64,000 bases of DNA from Pseudomonas sp. LFM046 (lineage in GTDB: Bacteria > Pseudomonadota > Gammaproteobacteria > Pseudomonadales > Pseudomonadaceae), in NCBI RefSeq assembly GCF_000949385.2, contig NZ_JYKO02000001.1, positions 2,132,620 through 2,196,619 on the forward strand, read 5' to 3'. Under the pieces are notes generated by a model. It did no database searches, had not been told where the DNA came from, and worked only from the letters and a program-made list of their open reading frames with translations. The position numbers and the translations under genes are program-made. Below, piece after piece: positions 8,883 through 19,433 of this stretch; positions within the stretch are counted from its first letter, which is position 1; the number at the start of each line of letters is the position of its first letter.

Positions 8883-9629
8883 ATGATCCTGCAGGTCGAT
8901 GACATCGAAGTGCTTTACGAGCAGGTGATACTCGCCGTGCGTGGCGTTTCCCTGACGGTCGGGGAGGGGCAGGTGGTGGCCCTGCTCGGCGCCAATGGCG
9001 CCGGCAAGAGCACCACGCTCAAGGCCATAGCCGGCCTGGTACGGGCCGAGCGCGGTGAAGTGGTGCGCGGCGCCATCCGCTACCGGGGCCGCGACGTCAC
9101 CCGTTCGGCGCCTCAGGCGCTGGCGTCCGCCGGCCTGGTGCAGGTGCTGGAGGGCCGCCACTGCTTCGCCCATCTGACGGTGGAGGAGAACCTGCTCACC
9201 GGTGCCTTTGCCCGGCCGCGCATCGGACGCGGCGAGTTGCGCGAGGAGCTTGCGCGCATCTACGACTGGTTCCCACGCCTGAAGACCCGGCGCAGGAGCC
9301 TGGCCGGCTATACCTCAGGCGGCGAACAGCAGATGGTGGCGATAGGTCGAGCGCTGATCGCGCGGCCACGCCTGGTGTTGCTCGACGAGCCCTCCATGGG
9401 CCTGGCGCCCCAGATAGTCGAGGAGATCTTCGACATAGTCGGCGAGCTGAACCGGCGAGACGGCGTGAGCTTCCTGGTGGCCGAGCAGAACATCGATGTC
9501 GCCCTGCGCCATGCCCACCACGCCTATGTGCTGGAAAGTGGTCGGGTGGTCGACCAGGGCCCGGCCGGGGAGTTGGCTGCCCGTGGCGACCTGCACGATT
9601 TTTACCTGGGTGCCGGGCGCCGGGCCTGA
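8883..9629 (+). CDS. ABC transporter ATP-binding protein, LivF type
   Basis: A 248-residue ATPase completing the importer. Walker A is GANGAGKST, the signature YTSGGEQQMVAIGRAL, and Walker B LVLLDEPSMGLAP followed by the LivF-like QIVEEIFDIV. The start MILQVDDIEV at 8883 has AGGGAG upstream; the frame remains open upstream inside the previous gene. Last gene of the sfnFG operon; no strong terminator hairpin was seen after it, only a weak CTGTC/GACAG stem in the next gap. Confidence 0.88.
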   Translation: MILQVDDIEVLYEQVILAVRGVSLTVGEGQVVALLGANGAGKSTTLKAIAGLVRAERGEVVRGAIRYRGRDVTRSAPQALASAGLVQVLEGRHCFAHLTVEENLLTGAFARPRIGRGELREELARIYDWFPRLKTRRRSLAGYTSGGEQQMVAIGRALIARPRLVLLDEPSMGLAPQIVEEIFDIVGELNRRDGVSFLVAEQNIDVALRHAHHAYVLESGRVVDQGPAGELAARGDLHDFYLGAGRRA

Positions 9630-9649
9630 GTCATGTGCCCACCAGACAA

Positions 9650-9768
9650 CTGTTGCCGGGCCGACACCTGTCCAACATTCTGCTGTCCGACGGCAGACAG
9701 TTCGATCTCTCTAAAATATGTTAACTATTTGAATTTAAAGGAATAAATGTTGTGGCATGGGTTGTGCG
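9650..9768 (+). promoter_or_regulatory. CTGTTG site and sigma-54 promoter of the second sfn-type operon
   Basis: A CTGTTG motif (CAACTGTTGCC context) at 9650-9655 lies about 100 bp upstream of a -24/-12 element, TGGCATGGGTTGTGCG, at 9753-9768 (GG and GC 10 nt apart). Transcription would start near 9780. This shows that the ATG at 9757, inside the promoter, is not the real start of the following gene. Confidence 0.65.
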
Positions 9769-9807
9769 AGGGTCCTGGTGCTTTGCACTGACCATTTCGA
9801 GGAACCC

Positions 9808-11031
9808 ATGTCCACTCCCGCTGTATCCGCCCACTACGACATCCGCCAGCCGGATGCTCAGATCATTCGCGACGATGCCGAGGCCATCGCCGTCGCCCAT
9901 CGCGTTGCTGCGCTGCTGCGTGAAGGCGCCGCTGAGCGCGACCGCCACCGCGAGGTGCCGGCGGACGTGGTCGACGCCTTCTCCAATAGCGGACTGTGGG
10001 GTATCACGGTGCCGCGCGAGTACGGTGGCGCTGAGGTGTCCTTCGCCACCCTGGCCCAGGTGATCGCCATTGTCTCGGCGGCCGATCCGTCCCTCGGGCA
10101 GATTCCGCAGAACCACTACTGCCTGCTGGAGGACATCCGCCTGCAGGGCACCGAGGCGCAGAAGCGCTTCTTCTTCGATCAGGTGCTCAAGGGCAACCGC
10201 TTCGCCAACGCCCTCTCGGAGACCGGCGGCAAGCACGTGGCGGACATCCGCACCCGCCTGGTGGCGGAGGGCGACCACTACCGCATCGACGGCCGCAAGG
10301 GCTACTGCACCGGCTCGCTCTACGCCCACTGGCTCGGTGTGCTGGCCCTGGATGACCAGGATCGCGCCCAGCTGGCCTTCGTCCCGCGTGGTACCCAGGG
10401 GCTGGTGGTGGTCGACGACTGGGACAGCATCGGCCAGCGCACCACCTCCAGCGGCACCGTGCTGCTCGATGGCCTGCGTGTGCCGGCCTTCAACCTGTTT
10501 CCCAGCTACCGCTCCTACGAGAGCCCGACCCTGGCCGGTCCCTTCGCCCAGCTGACCACCGCCGCCATCGACGCCGGCATCGGCCGCGCGGCGCTGGACG
10601 ACACCATCGCATTCGTCCGCGAACACGCCCGCCCGTGGATCGACGCCGGGGTGGAGAAGGCCAACGAGGACCCGCTGACCATCATCCAGATAGGTTCCCT
10701 GGAGATCCGCCAGGAGGCTGCCGAGGCGCTGCTGGAGCGCGCCGGCCGGGTGCTCGACGCGGCCAAGCCGGCGCCGGACGAGGACAACGTGGCCGCCGCC
10801 TCGGTGGCCGTGGCCAAGGCCAAGGTCCTGACCACCGAGGTGGCCATCGAGGCCAGCAACCGTCTGTTCGAGCTGGGTGGCACTCGCTCCTCGCTGGCCA
10901 AGCACAACTTCGACCGCCACTGGCGCAATGCCCGGGTGCATACCCTGCACGACCCGGTGCGCTGGAAGTATCACCTGGTCGGTAACTGGGCCCTGAACGG
11001 CGTCAAGCCGGCGCGCCACGACTGGAACTGA
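9808..11031 (+). CDS. SfnB-family acyl-CoA-dehydrogenase-like flavin monooxygenase
   Basis: A 407-residue protein of the SfnB/DszC family. Conserved stretches are VPREYGGAEVSFATLAQVIA (about residue 70), SETGGKHVADIRTRL, GRKGYCTGSLYAHWLGVLAL, DDWDSIGQRTTSSGTVLLDG and the C-terminal DRHWRNARVHTLHDPVRWKY, the most typical DszC-like ending. It would oxygenate a sulfur compound with FMNH2 from SfnE or SfnF. First gene of a five-gene operon with a DszA-like monooxygenase and a MetNIQ-type importer. An upstream ATG at 9757 lies within the promoter and is rejected. Confidence 0.85.
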   Translation: MSTPAVSAHYDIRQPDAQIIRDDAEAIAVAHRVAALLREGAAERDRHREVPADVVDAFSNSGLWGITVPREYGGAEVSFATLAQVIAIVSAADPSLGQIPQNHYCLLEDIRLQGTEAQKRFFFDQVLKGNRFANALSETGGKHVADIRTRLVAEGDHYRIDGRKGYCTGSLYAHWLGVLALDDQDRAQLAFVPRGTQGLVVVDDWDSIGQRTTSSGTVLLDGLRVPAFNLFPSYRSYESPTLAGPFAQLTTAAIDAGIGRAALDDTIAFVREHARPWIDAGVEKANEDPLTIIQIGSLEIRQEAAEALLERAGRVLDAAKPAPDEDNVAAASVAVAKAKVLTTEVAIEASNRLFELGGTRSSLAKHNFDRHWRNARVHTLHDPVRWKYHLVGNWALNGVKPARHDWN

Positions 11032-11040
11032 GGCCGCGCC

Positions 11041-12414
11041 ATGTCCAAGCAGATTCGCCTCAATGCCTTCGCCATGAACACCGTCGGCCACCTGTCTCCC
11101 GGCTTGTGGCGGCACCCGCGCGATCAGGCCACGCGCTACACCGACATCCATTACTGGATCGACCTGGCCAAGACCCTGGAACGCGGCCGCATCGACGGTC
11201 TGTTCATCGCCGACGTGCTGGGTGTCTATGACGTCTACGGTGGCAACGCCGACGCCGCGCTGAGCACGGCGGCGCAAGTGCCGGTCAACGATCCGCTGCA
11301 GCTGGTACCGGCCATGGCCGCCGCCACCGAGCACCTGGGCTTCGGAGTCACCGCGTCGGTGTCCTTCGAGCATCCGTTCCCCTTCGCTCGGCGCATGAGC
11401 ACCCTGGATCACCTGACCCGCGGCCGTGCCGGCTGGAACATCGTCACCTCGTACCTGGCCAGTGGTGCGCGCAACCTCGGCCAGCGCGACCAACTGTCCC
11501 ACGACCAGCGCTACTCGCTGGCCGAGGAGTATCTGCAGGTCTGCTACAAGCTGTGGGAGACCAGTTGGGAGGAGGGCGCGGTAGTCGCTGACCGCGACAG
11601 CGGCGTCTATGCCGAGCCGGCCCGGGTGCACGGCATCGGCCACGAGGGCACCTTCTTCCGGGTGCCCGGCTTCCACCTCTGCGAGCCGTCGCCGCAGCGC
11701 ACCCCGGTGCTCTACCAGGCCGGCGCTTCCAGCCGTGGCCGGGCCTTCGCCGCGGCCAATGCCGAATGCGTGTTCGTCGCCGCGCCGAGCAAGGCGGTGC
11801 TGAAAAAGCAGGTGGCCGACTTCCGCGCCGCCGCTCTGGCCGCCGGGCGTGCGGCTGAGGACATCCTGATCTTCGAGCAGCTCACCGTGATAGTCGCCGA
11901 GACCGACGAGGCCGCCCTGGCGCGCCTGCGCGAGTACCGCGAGTACGCCAGCGCCACCGGTGCGCTGACCCTGATGGCCGGCTGGACCGGCATCGACTTC
12001 TCCCAGTACGAGCCGGACCAGGTGTTGCGCGAGGTGCCCGGTGAGGCCATCCAGTCCGCGGTAGAGGCCTTCACCCGCGCCGACCCGACGCGCACCTGGA
12101 CCACCGCCGAGATCGCCGACTACTGCGCCATCGGCGGCGACGGCCCGGTGCTGGTCGGCTCGGCCAAGACGGTGGCCGACCGGCTGCAGGAGTGGGTCGA
12201 GGAAACCGACGTCGACGGCTTCAACCTGGCCAGCGTGGTCGCCCCGGAGACGTTCGAGGCGGTGGTCGACCTGTTGGTACCGGAGCTGCAGGCGCGCGGT
12301 CTGTTCAAGCGCGAATATGCCGAGGGCACGTTGCGCAACAAGCTGTTCGGCCAGGGTGACCGCCTTCGCGGACCTCACCCGGTAGCCAGACTGCGGCGGG
12401 AGGCCGGGCGATGA
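11041..12414 (+). CDS. NtaA/SnaA/DszA-family FMNH2-dependent monooxygenase
   Basis: A 457-residue luciferase-like flavin monooxygenase of the NtaA/SnaA/DszA family (usual length 430-460). Typical stretches are GLWRHPRDQATRYTDIHYWI, ARTLERGRIDGLFIADVLG-like sequence near residue 50, VTASVSFEHPFPFARRMSTL, GRAGWNIVTSYLASGARNLG and LYQAGASSRGRAFAA. Members cleave C-S or C-N bonds, for example dibenzothiophene sulfone (DszA) or nitrilotriacetate (NtaA). Pairing of a DszA-like with a DszC-like protein in one operon suggests two-step oxidation of an organosulfur compound. Its stop overlaps the next start (ATGA). Confidence 0.87.
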   Translation: MSKQIRLNAFAMNTVGHLSPGLWRHPRDQATRYTDIHYWIDLAKTLERGRIDGLFIADVLGVYDVYGGNADAALSTAAQVPVNDPLQLVPAMAAATEHLGFGVTASVSFEHPFPFARRMSTLDHLTRGRAGWNIVTSYLASGARNLGQRDQLSHDQRYSLAEEYLQVCYKLWETSWEEGAVVADRDSGVYAEPARVHGIGHEGTFFRVPGFHLCEPSPQRTPVLYQAGASSRGRAFAAANAECVFVAAPSKAVLKKQVADFRAAALAAGRAAEDILIFEQLTVIVAETDEAALARLREYREYASATGALTLMAGWTGIDFSQYEPDQVLREVPGEAIQSAVEAFTRADPTRTWTTAEIADYCAIGGDGPVLVGSAKTVADRLQEWVEETDVDGFNLASVVAPETFEAVVDLLVPELQARGLFKREYAEGTLRNKLFGQGDRLRGPHPVARLRREAGR

Positions 12415-13076
12415 ACGAACTGCTCGCCAACCTGGACTGGAGCGAGATCGGCCAGGCCTGCCTCGACACCCTGAGCATGCTCGGCGGTGCGCTGGGCTTC
12501 ACCGTGCTGCTCGGCCTGCCGCTGGGCGTGCTGTTGTACCTCACTGGTCAGCGCCAGCTGCTGGCCAGCCCGACGCTGTACCGCGGCCTGTCGGTGGTGG
12601 TGAACGTGCTGCGCTCGCTGCCCTTCATCATCCTGCTGATCGTTCTGATCCCGCTGACCACGTTGCTCACCGGCACCTCGCTCGGCGTGCGCGGCGCCGT
12701 CCCGCCGCTGGTGGTGGGCTGCACGCCATTCTTCGCGCGCCTGGTGGAGACCGCGCTGCGCGAGGTCGATCGTGGCCTGGTCGAGGCCAGCCAGTCCATG
12801 GGTGGCAGCACCTGGCAGATCATCTGGTACACCCTGCTGCCGGAGGCCCGCACCGGGCTGATCGCCGCCGTCACCGTGACCGCCATCGTGCTGGTGGACT
12901 ACACCGCCATGGCCGGCGTGATCGGTGGCGGCGGCCTAGGCGACCTGGCGATCCGCTTCGGCTACCAGCGCTTCCAGACCGACGTGATGGTGGTCACCGT
13001 GCTGCTGCTGGTTCTGCTGGTGCAGGCCCTGCAGATGAGCGGCGACCGCCTGGTGCGGCATTTCACTCGCCGCTGA
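12411..13076 (+). CDS. MetI-type ABC transporter permease
   Basis: A 221-residue inner-membrane permease of the D-methionine (MetI) family with about five hydrophobic segments. The ATPase-contact (EAA) loop is EASQSMGGSTWQIIWYTLLP (about residues 125-144), with the MetI-specific TAMAGVIGGGGLGDLAIRFG after it. It overlaps the upstream monooxygenase gene by 4 bp, indicating translational coupling, which links this importer to a sulfur-oxidising enzyme. The substrate is probably methionine-like or another organosulfur compound. Confidence 0.88.
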   Translation: MNELLANLDWSEIGQACLDTLSMLGGALGFTVLLGLPLGVLLYLTGQRQLLASPTLYRGLSVVVNVLRSLPFIILLIVLIPLTTLLTGTSLGVRGAVPPLVVGCTPFFARLVETALREVDRGLVEASQSMGGSTWQIIWYTLLPEARTGLIAAVTVTAIVLVDYTAMAGVIGGGGLGDLAIRFGYQRFQTDVMVVTVLLLVLLVQALQMSGDRLVRHFTRR

Positions 13077-13093
13077 ATTCGCTTAACCCGTCA

Positions 13094-13117
13094 GCGGCAG
13101 CCGGGTTTCGCTGCCGC
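13094..13117 (+). repeat. Intercistronic hairpin between metI- and metQ-like genes
   Basis: GCGGCAGC and GCTGCCGC form a perfect 8-bp stem with an 8-nt loop in the 94-bp gap. No T-run follows, so it may stabilise or process the mRNA, or weaken expression of the downstream genes, more than terminate it. Confidence 0.45.
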
Positions 13118-13170
13118 CTCGGCCCCACGTTCGCCCGACGACGGCCACCCGATCCCATAGGAGTCACATC

Positions 13171-13947
13171 ATGTTGAAGCAGTCCCTGGCGGTTCTCGCC
13201 GCCGCCATTCTGAGCTTGTCCGCCCATGCCGGCGAGAAGCTGGTGGTAGGCGCCACCCCGGTGCCCCACGCGGAGATCCTCGAGTTCGTCAAACCCGCCC
13301 TGGCCAAGGAAGGGGTCGATCTGGACATCAAGGTGTTCACCGACTTCATCCAGCCGAACCTGCAACTGGCCGAGAAGAACCTCGACGCCAACTACTACCA
13401 GTACCGCCCATTCCTCGATGACTTCAACAAAACCCGCCACACTGACCTGGTGCCGGTGGTCGGCGTGCACATCGAGCCGTTCGGCGCCTACTCGACCAAG
13501 ATCAAGGACCTCAAGGATCTGCCCGACGGCGCCAGCGTGGCCATCCCCAACGACCCGGTGAACACCGGCCGCTCCCTGGTGCTGCTGCACGAGGCGGGGC
13601 TGATCAAGCTCAAGGACCCGAGCAACACCTTGGCCACTACCCGCGACATCGCCGAGAACCCGAAGAAGCTGAAGTTCCGCGAACTGGAAGGCGCACTGCT
13701 GGCCCGTGCGGTCAGCCAGGTCGACCTGGCCTTCGTCTTTGCCAACTACGCCCTGGAGGCCGGCATCGACACCAACAAGGCGCTGATCGTGGAGAAGGGC
13801 AAGGATCTCTATGTCGAGTTCCTGGTGGCGCGTCCGGACAACATCCAGGACCCGGGCATCCAGAAGCTGGCCAAGGCCCTCAACACCCCCGAAGTGCGCA
13901 ACTTCATCCTGACCCGCTACAAGGGCCAGATCGCACCGGGTTTCTAA
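13171..13947 (+). CDS. MetQ/NlpA-family substrate-binding protein
   Basis: A 258-residue binding protein of the MetQ/NlpA family. The signal peptide is MLKQSLAVLAAAILSLSAHA, with cleavage before GEK. There is no lipobox cysteine, so it is a soluble periplasmic protein, unlike lipoprotein MetQ. Family stretches are VVGATPVPHAEILEFVKP (about residues 24-41), DFIQPNLQLAEKNLDANYYQ, VAIPNDPVNTGRSLVLL and a long C-terminal helix. It works with the MetI- and MetN-type proteins on either side. The ligand is not known. Confidence 0.88.
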   Translation: MLKQSLAVLAAAILSLSAHAGEKLVVGATPVPHAEILEFVKPALAKEGVDLDIKVFTDFIQPNLQLAEKNLDANYYQYRPFLDDFNKTRHTDLVPVVGVHIEPFGAYSTKIKDLKDLPDGASVAIPNDPVNTGRSLVLLHEAGLIKLKDPSNTLATTRDIAENPKKLKFRELEGALLARAVSQVDLAFVFANYALEAGIDTNKALIVEKGKDLYVEFLVARPDNIQDPGIQKLAKALNTPEVRNFILTRYKGQIAPGF

Positions 13948-14012
13948 TCCCGACACGACGGGTGCCGCCACTGGCGGTGCCTGTCGCCGATCACTGACTG
14001 GAACCTTCCACC

Positions 14013-15032
14013 GTGACAAGTTTTTCCCAAGACATTCTCGCCAGCACGGCGCAGTTGCAATTGCGCAGTATCGGCAAGCGCTACGGCGCGCTGAGTGCCT
14101 TGCAGGGCATCGACCTGCAGGTCCAGCGCGGCGAGATCTTCGGCATCATTGGCCGCAGTGGCGCTGGCAAGTCCTCGTTGCTGCGTCTAATCAATCGCCT
14201 GGAGAGTCCCAGCGAGGGCCAGGTGCTGATCGACGGTGAGGACATCGCCCGCTTCGACAGTGCGCGCCTGCACGCGCTGCGGCGCAAGGTGGCGATGATC
14301 TTCCAGCACTTCAACCTGATGGCCACTCGCACTGTGGCCGAGAACATCGAGCTGCCCCTGCGCATGGCCGGCCTACCGCGCGCCGAGCGTGCTCACCGGG
14401 TAGATGAACTGCTGCACCTGGTGGGACTTGCCGAGCGCCGTGATGCCTATCCGGCGCAGCTCTCCGGCGGACAGAAACAGCGTGTCGGCATTGCCCGTGC
14501 ACTGGTGCTGCAGCCGGACATCCTGCTGTGCGACGAGGCCACCTCGGCCCTCGATCCGGAGAGTACCCAGGCGATCCTCGAACTGCTGCGCGACATCAAT
14601 CGCCGCCTCGGCCTGACCATCGTGCTGATCACCCACGAGATGGAGGTGATCCGCGACCTCTGCCACCGCGTGGCGGTGCTCGAGCGCGGCCAGGTGGTGG
14701 AACAGGGTGAGGTCTGGCAGGTGTTTGGCGATCCACGCCACGAGGTCAGCCAGATTCTGCTCGGGGGACCGGCCAGGGCAGGGCAGGGCACTGCGGCCGC
14801 CACAGAGCTGTGGCTGGAGCTGCACTACACCGGCGAGCGAGCATTGGAGCCCGACCTGGCCGGACTGACGGCAGCGCTGGGGTCGGGACTGCGTCTTCTG
14901 CACGGGGGTATCGAGCGCATCCAGGGGCGTGCCCTGGGTTGCCTGCGGGTGGCGCTGCCGCATTGCCATGAGCCCGACGCCGTCCTGGCGCGAGCCGGGC
15001 AATTGGCCGACCGGGTACAGCGGGTGTATTGA
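14013..15032 (+). CDS. MetN-type ABC transporter ATP-binding protein
   Basis: A 339-residue ATPase of the methionine importer family. Walker A is GRSGAGKSS (about residue 48), the Q-loop IFQHFNLM, the signature [15 protein letters not shown], and Walker [14 protein letters not shown]; residues from about 260 match the C-terminal NIL domain that senses methionine in MetN. The start is a GTG at 14013, with only a weak ribosome-binding site, so a slightly different start is possible. Last gene of the operon; a strong terminator follows at once. Confidence 0.86.
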   Translation: MTSFSQDILASTAQLQLRSIGKRYGALSALQGIDLQVQRGEIFGIIGRSGAGKSSLLRLINRLESPSEGQVLIDGEDIARFDSARLHALRRKVAMIFQHFNLMATRTVAENIELPLRMAGLPRAERAHRVDELLHLVGLAERRDAYPAQLSGGQKQRVGIARALVLQPDILLCDEATSALDPESTQAILELLRDINRRLGLTIVLITHEMEVIRDLCHRVAVLERGQVVEQGEVWQVFGDPRHEVSQILLGGPARAGQGTAAATELWLELHYTGERALEPDLAGLTAALGSGLRLLHGGIERIQGRALGCLRVALPHCHEPDAVLARAGQLADRVQRVY

Positions 15033-15033
15033 G

Positions 15034-15059
15034 GCTGCGCCCCGTGCCAGGGGCGCAGC
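15034..15059. terminator. Bidirectional terminator hairpin
   Basis: GCTGCGCCCC and GGGGCGCAGC form a perfect 10-bp stem with a 6-nt loop in the 32-bp gap between two convergent operons (metN-like ends at 15032, amidohydrolase ends at 15065). There is no long T-run on either side. Confidence 0.7.
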
Positions 15060-15064
15060 ATGGC

Positions 15065-15913
15065 TCACGCCAACGTGAACAGCCGTGCGGCATTGCCGTG
15101 GAAGAACTTCTCCAGCACTTCGTCCCTGAAGCCCAGGCGCTGGGCATCCTCGATGCTCTGGCGGATCGGACGGAAGGTGTAGGAGGAGCCGAACAGCAGC
15201 TGCTCGGCGAGGAAGCCATTGGCCGCCTGCACATAGGCCTCGCTGCCTGGCATGAACAGGTACATGTCCGGCACCAGGTGAATGTTTTCGTAGCGGAAGG
15301 CTACGCCTATGGCCTGTTGCACGTTGGGCCAGTAGCCGTGGTAGACCACTATCTGCAATTGCGGGAAGGCTCGGGCCACGGCCGCCAGGCGGCCCGGGTC
15401 GTTGTGGGCCGGGTCGGGCGTGGTCGGGCCGCTCATCAGGAATAGCGGGATGCCGCGCTGCTGCAGGTGCTCGTAGAGCGGCCAGTACAGCGCATCGTCC
15501 GGATGCCGGGCCGGCTCGGCGAAGCCCGGCTCGAGGTCGATGCCGGCCAGGCCGAGCACGTCGATGGCGTGGTCGATCTCCGCCAGGGCGCCTTCCACGC
15601 CCTGCAGCGTCGGGTCCACCGCGCCGACGCCGATCAGTTCGGCATGGCCATGGACGATCTCGTGGATGCGTTTGTTGGGCAGGTGTTGGCCCGGGGTATG
15701 GCGGCCGACCACCACCGCCTTGTGCAGGCCGGCCTCGCGCACTTCGCCGAGGAAACCTTCCTGGGTCAGCGAGCGCTCGAAGTGGTCGTCCGGGCCGCGG
15801 GTGCCGACGCGCCGGTTGAGCCAGCGCGCGGTGGCATGCTCGGGTGACCCCGGTACGCCACCGAAGAAGGGATGCAGAAAGGCCGGGCGGCAGCGCAGGT
15901 CGATGATCCTCAT
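15065..15913 (-). CDS. Amidohydrolase-superfamily (amidohydrolase 2) protein with altered metal site
   Basis: A 282-residue TIM-barrel protein of the amidohydrolase 2 family, by overall pattern: IDLRCRP at the N-terminus, [16 protein letters not shown] strand region near residue 95, [33 protein letters not shown] and the C-terminal [13 protein letters not shown]. Usual members have D-x-H-x-H at the first strand and Asp at the last (FGSDxP); here the first is DLRCRP and the last is FGSSYTF, so several metal ligands are missing. It may be metal-free, catalytically changed or inactive. Last gene of the sfnECR operon, overlapping ssuD by 4 bp. Role unknown, perhaps hydrolysis of a desulfonation product. 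Confidence 0.75.
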   Translation of the reverse strand: MRIIDLRCRPAFLHPFFGGVPGSPEHATARWLNRRVGTRGPDDHFERSLTQEGFLGEVREAGLHKAVVVGRHTPGQHLPNKRIHEIVHGHAELIGVGAVDPTLQGVEGALAEIDHAIDVLGLAGIDLEPGFAEPARHPDDALYWPLYEHLQQRGIPLFLMSGPTTPDPAHNDPGRLAAVARAFPQLQIVVYHGYWPNVQQAIGVAFRYENIHLVPDMYLFMPGSEAYVQAANGFLAEQLLFGSSYTFRPIRQSIEDAQRLGFRDEVLEKFFHGNAARLFTLA

Positions 15914-17040
15914 GCGACCTTCTCCTGGCCGGCGCGAACATCGAAGGCGCCGCCGGTAAATGCGCCGTCCACCGTGACCTTGCCCTTGCCGGGCAGCAGC
16001 GGGAACACCAGTTCGGCGAAGCGGTAGGCCTCCTCCAGATGGGGGTAGCCGGACAGCACGAAGCTGTCGACACCCAGCTCGGCGTATTCCAGCAGGCGCG
16101 CGGCCACCGTTTCCGGGTCGCCGACCAGCGCGGTGCCGGCGCCACCGCGCACCAGGCCGACACCCGCCCAGAGGTTGGGCGCCACTTCCAGCTTTTTGCG
16201 ATTGCCGCCGTGCAGGGCGGCCATGCGCCGTTGGCCCTCGGAATCCATCTTGGCGTAGTTGGCCTGGGCGGCGGCGATGGTGGCGTCGTCGAGGTGGCTG
16301 ATCAGCTCGTCGGCGGCAGCCCAGGCCGCCTCATTGGTCTCGCGCACTATCACGTGCAGGCGCACGCCGAAACGCACCGTGCGGCCCTGCTTGGCGGCGC
16401 GGCCACGCACGTCGGCGATCTTCTCGGCCACGGCGGCCGGCGGCTCGCCCCAGGTCAGGTAGGCGTCCACGTGCTTGGCCGCCAGTTCGTGGGCGGCCGG
16501 CGAGGAACCGCCGAAGTACAGCGGCGGATGGGGCTGCTGCACCGGAGGGAAGAAGTTCTGCGCGCCCTCGACCTTGAGGTGCTTGCCCTCGAAGTCGACC
16601 GTTTCGCCCTGCAGCAGGCGGCGCCAGATAGTGAGGAACTCGTCGGACGCCTCGTAGCGCTCGTCATGAGCGAGGAACACGCCATCGGCGGCCAGCTCCG
16701 TGGCATCGCCGCCGGGCACAACGTTGAGCAGCAGACGGCCGTTGCTGGCCTGGTCCAGGCTGGCGGCCTGGCGTGCCGACGCGGTGGGGTTGCCGAGCGA
16801 AGTGCGCAATGCCACCAGCAGCTTGATGCGCTGGGTCACCGGTACCAGGCTGGCTGCGGTCACCCAGGGGTCCAGGCAGCTGGCGCCGGTGGGAATCAGC
16901 AGGCCGTCGTAGCCGAGCTGGTCGGCGGCCACGGCGATCTGGCGCATGTAGGCATTGGTCGCCGGGCGGCCGCTGGCCGAGTGGCCCAGGTAGCGGGTGT
17001 CGCCGGAAGTGGGCAGGAACCAGAAGATATCCAGACTCAT
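15910..17040 (-). CDS. ssuD: Alkanesulfonate/methanesulfonate monooxygenase (SsuD/MsuD family)
   Basis: A 376-residue FMNH2-dependent luciferase-like monooxygenase closely matching SsuD over its full length: [38 protein letters not shown] (with the conserved Cys near residue 57), [58 protein letters not shown] and the near C-terminal [14 protein letters not shown]. It releases sulfite from alkanesulfonates. It would finish the path begun by SfnG (methanesulfinate to methanesulfonate to sulfite). GAGGAAG is correctly spaced before the ATG. MsuD, with preference for methanesulfonate, cannot be told from SsuD by eye. Confidence 0.88.
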   Translation of the reverse strand: MSLDIFWFLPTSGDTRYLGHSASGRPATNAYMRQIAVAADQLGYDGLLIPTGASCLDPWVTAASLVPVTQRIKLLVALRTSLGNPTASARQAASLDQASNGRLLLNVVPGGDATELAADGVFLAHDERYEASDEFLTIWRRLLQGETVDFEGKHLKVEGAQNFFPPVQQPHPPLYFGGSSPAAHELAAKHVDAYLTWGEPPAAVAEKIADVRGRAAKQGRTVRFGVRLHVIVRETNEAAWAAADELISHLDDATIAAAQANYAKMDSEGQRRMAALHGGNRKKLEVAPNLWAGVGLVRGGAGTALVGDPETVAARLLEYAELGVDSFVLSGYPHLEEAYRFAELVFPLLPGKGKVTVDGAFTGGAFDVRAGQEKVA

Positions 17041-17122
17041 GATGTCTTCCTCGTTGCCATCGTCGGTTGAGGGCCGCTGGAGCCCGTTGGGTGCACGCGT
17101 GGCATTGGTCTTTTTTGGGTAT

Positions 17123-18223
<1,101 letters not shown>

Positions 18224-18232
18224 GGGCGTGCC

Positions 18233-19420
18233 TTACGAGTAGAAGGACGGAGTAGGGCGCGTACCGTTCAGCGCCCACTCGCCCAGTTCGTGGATGCGGT
18301 AGTCCACCGGGTCGTGCAGGGTCTGGGTGCGCAGGTTGCGCCAGAAGCGGTCGAAGCGTAGCGAGGCGTGGGTAGCCCGCGCGCCGGTGACTTCGAACAG
18401 GCGGTTGCAGATATCCAGGCCGTGGCGGGTGGCGGCCACCTTGGCGGTGCCGATGGACAGGGCCAGCTGCGCGCGCTCCTCGCCGCCGAGGGCGTGTTCC
18501 TTGCTCCAGGCTTCGTCGAGCTGCGTGGCGGCGCGTTCGATCAGCAGGCGCACGCTCTCCAGACCGACCCAGAACTCGCCGTAGTGGCGCAGGACATAGG
18601 GGTCCTCGCCGCTGTGGCGGGCGTTGGAGCGGAACCAGGGGCGGCTCTCCTTGAGGCTGTACTGGCGCGCCTCCTCGAAGGCGCCTTCGGCGATGCCGAG
18701 AAACAGGTTGGCGAAGTGCAGCTGGGCGATCAGCGGGCGCAAGCAGGCGAAGGGTGTGCTCAGCGGGCCCGGATCAAGCAGCAGTTCGGCGTGTTCGACG
18801 CGCACTCGCTCGAAGGTGGCGCTGCCACTGTCGGTCTGGCGCTGGCCGATATTGTCCCAGTCGTCGTGCAGGCTGATGCCGGTACGCCCGCTGGGGATGG
18901 CAGCGATCAGCAGCTTGCCGCCGGCACTCTCATCCACGGCAGAGGCGATCAGCATCTCCGAGTCACTGGCGCCGGAGCAGAAGCTCTTCTTGCCGGAGAA
19001 CTCGTACCAGCCATCGAACTTTTTCACCACGGTGCGGGTGTCCAGCGGGTTGAGGGCGTTGCCCCAGAACCAGTTCTTGCGCGCGGTCTGCTCGAACCAG
19101 GGTTGCCACTGCTCGGGGCGGGCGAACAGGCGCACGGTGGCCAGCATCAGGTGCTGGAAACCGAACACGTGGGCGATGGAGCTGTCGACGCGGGCGAACT
19201 CGCGCACCACCTCGAAGGTTTCGCTCCAGCTGGCGCCGATGCCGCCGTACTGGCTGGGAATCGCCAGGGCCAGCAGGCCGCTGGCGCGCAGCGCGTCGCG
19301 CTCGACCTTGGGCGTGCCGCCGCGAGCATCGCGCTCGACAGCGCTCTCGGCGAACTGTTCGGCGAGCCGCTGTGCGGTCTGCAGCGGTTTGAGGAAGGTG
19401 GGTTGTTGATGCAGGCTCAT
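18233..19420 (-). CDS. sfnC: SfnC-like acyl-CoA-dehydrogenase-fold flavoprotein
   Basis: A 395-residue DszC/SfnC-like protein. Recognisable parts are IPSQYGGIGASWSETFEVVR (about residues 60-79), FWGNALNPLDTRTVVKKFDG, EFSGKKSFCSGASDSEMLIA, LHDDWDNIGQRQTDSGSATF and the C-terminal FDRFWRNLRTQTLHDPVDY. The start MSLHQQ at 19420 is chosen because the extension to 19654 overlaps sfnE in another frame and has no family similarity. It would work with FMNH2 from SfnE, whose gene is 13 bp upstream. Exact substrate unknown. Confidence 0.84.
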   Translation of the reverse strand: MSLHQQPTFLKPLQTAQRLAEQFAESAVERDARGGTPKVERDALRASGLLALAIPSQYGGIGASWSETFEVVREFARVDSSIAHVFGFQHLMLATVRLFARPEQWQPWFEQTARKNWFWGNALNPLDTRTVVKKFDGWYEFSGKKSFCSGASDSEMLIASAVDESAGGKLLIAAIPSGRTGISLHDDWDNIGQRQTDSGSATFERVRVEHAELLLDPGPLSTPFACLRPLIAQLHFANLFLGIAEGAFEEARQYSLKESRPWFRSNARHSGEDPYVLRHYGEFWVGLESVRLLIERAATQLDEAWSKEHALGGEERAQLALSIGTAKVAATRHGLDICNRLFEVTGARATHASLRFDRFWRNLRTQTLHDPVDYRIHELGEWALNGTRPTPSFYS

Positions 19421-19433
19421 GGCTGGCGACCCG

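Noticed and set aside
6092-8905. A 937-codon minus-strand frame opposite the Liv-type genes
   Set aside because: Composition is Gln/Gly/Arg-rich without motifs; it lies across four real transporter genes.
9721-12378. An 885-codon minus-strand frame opposite the SfnB-like and DszA-like genes
   Set aside because: Antisense shadow; it would also run across the sigma-54 promoter of the plus-strand operon.
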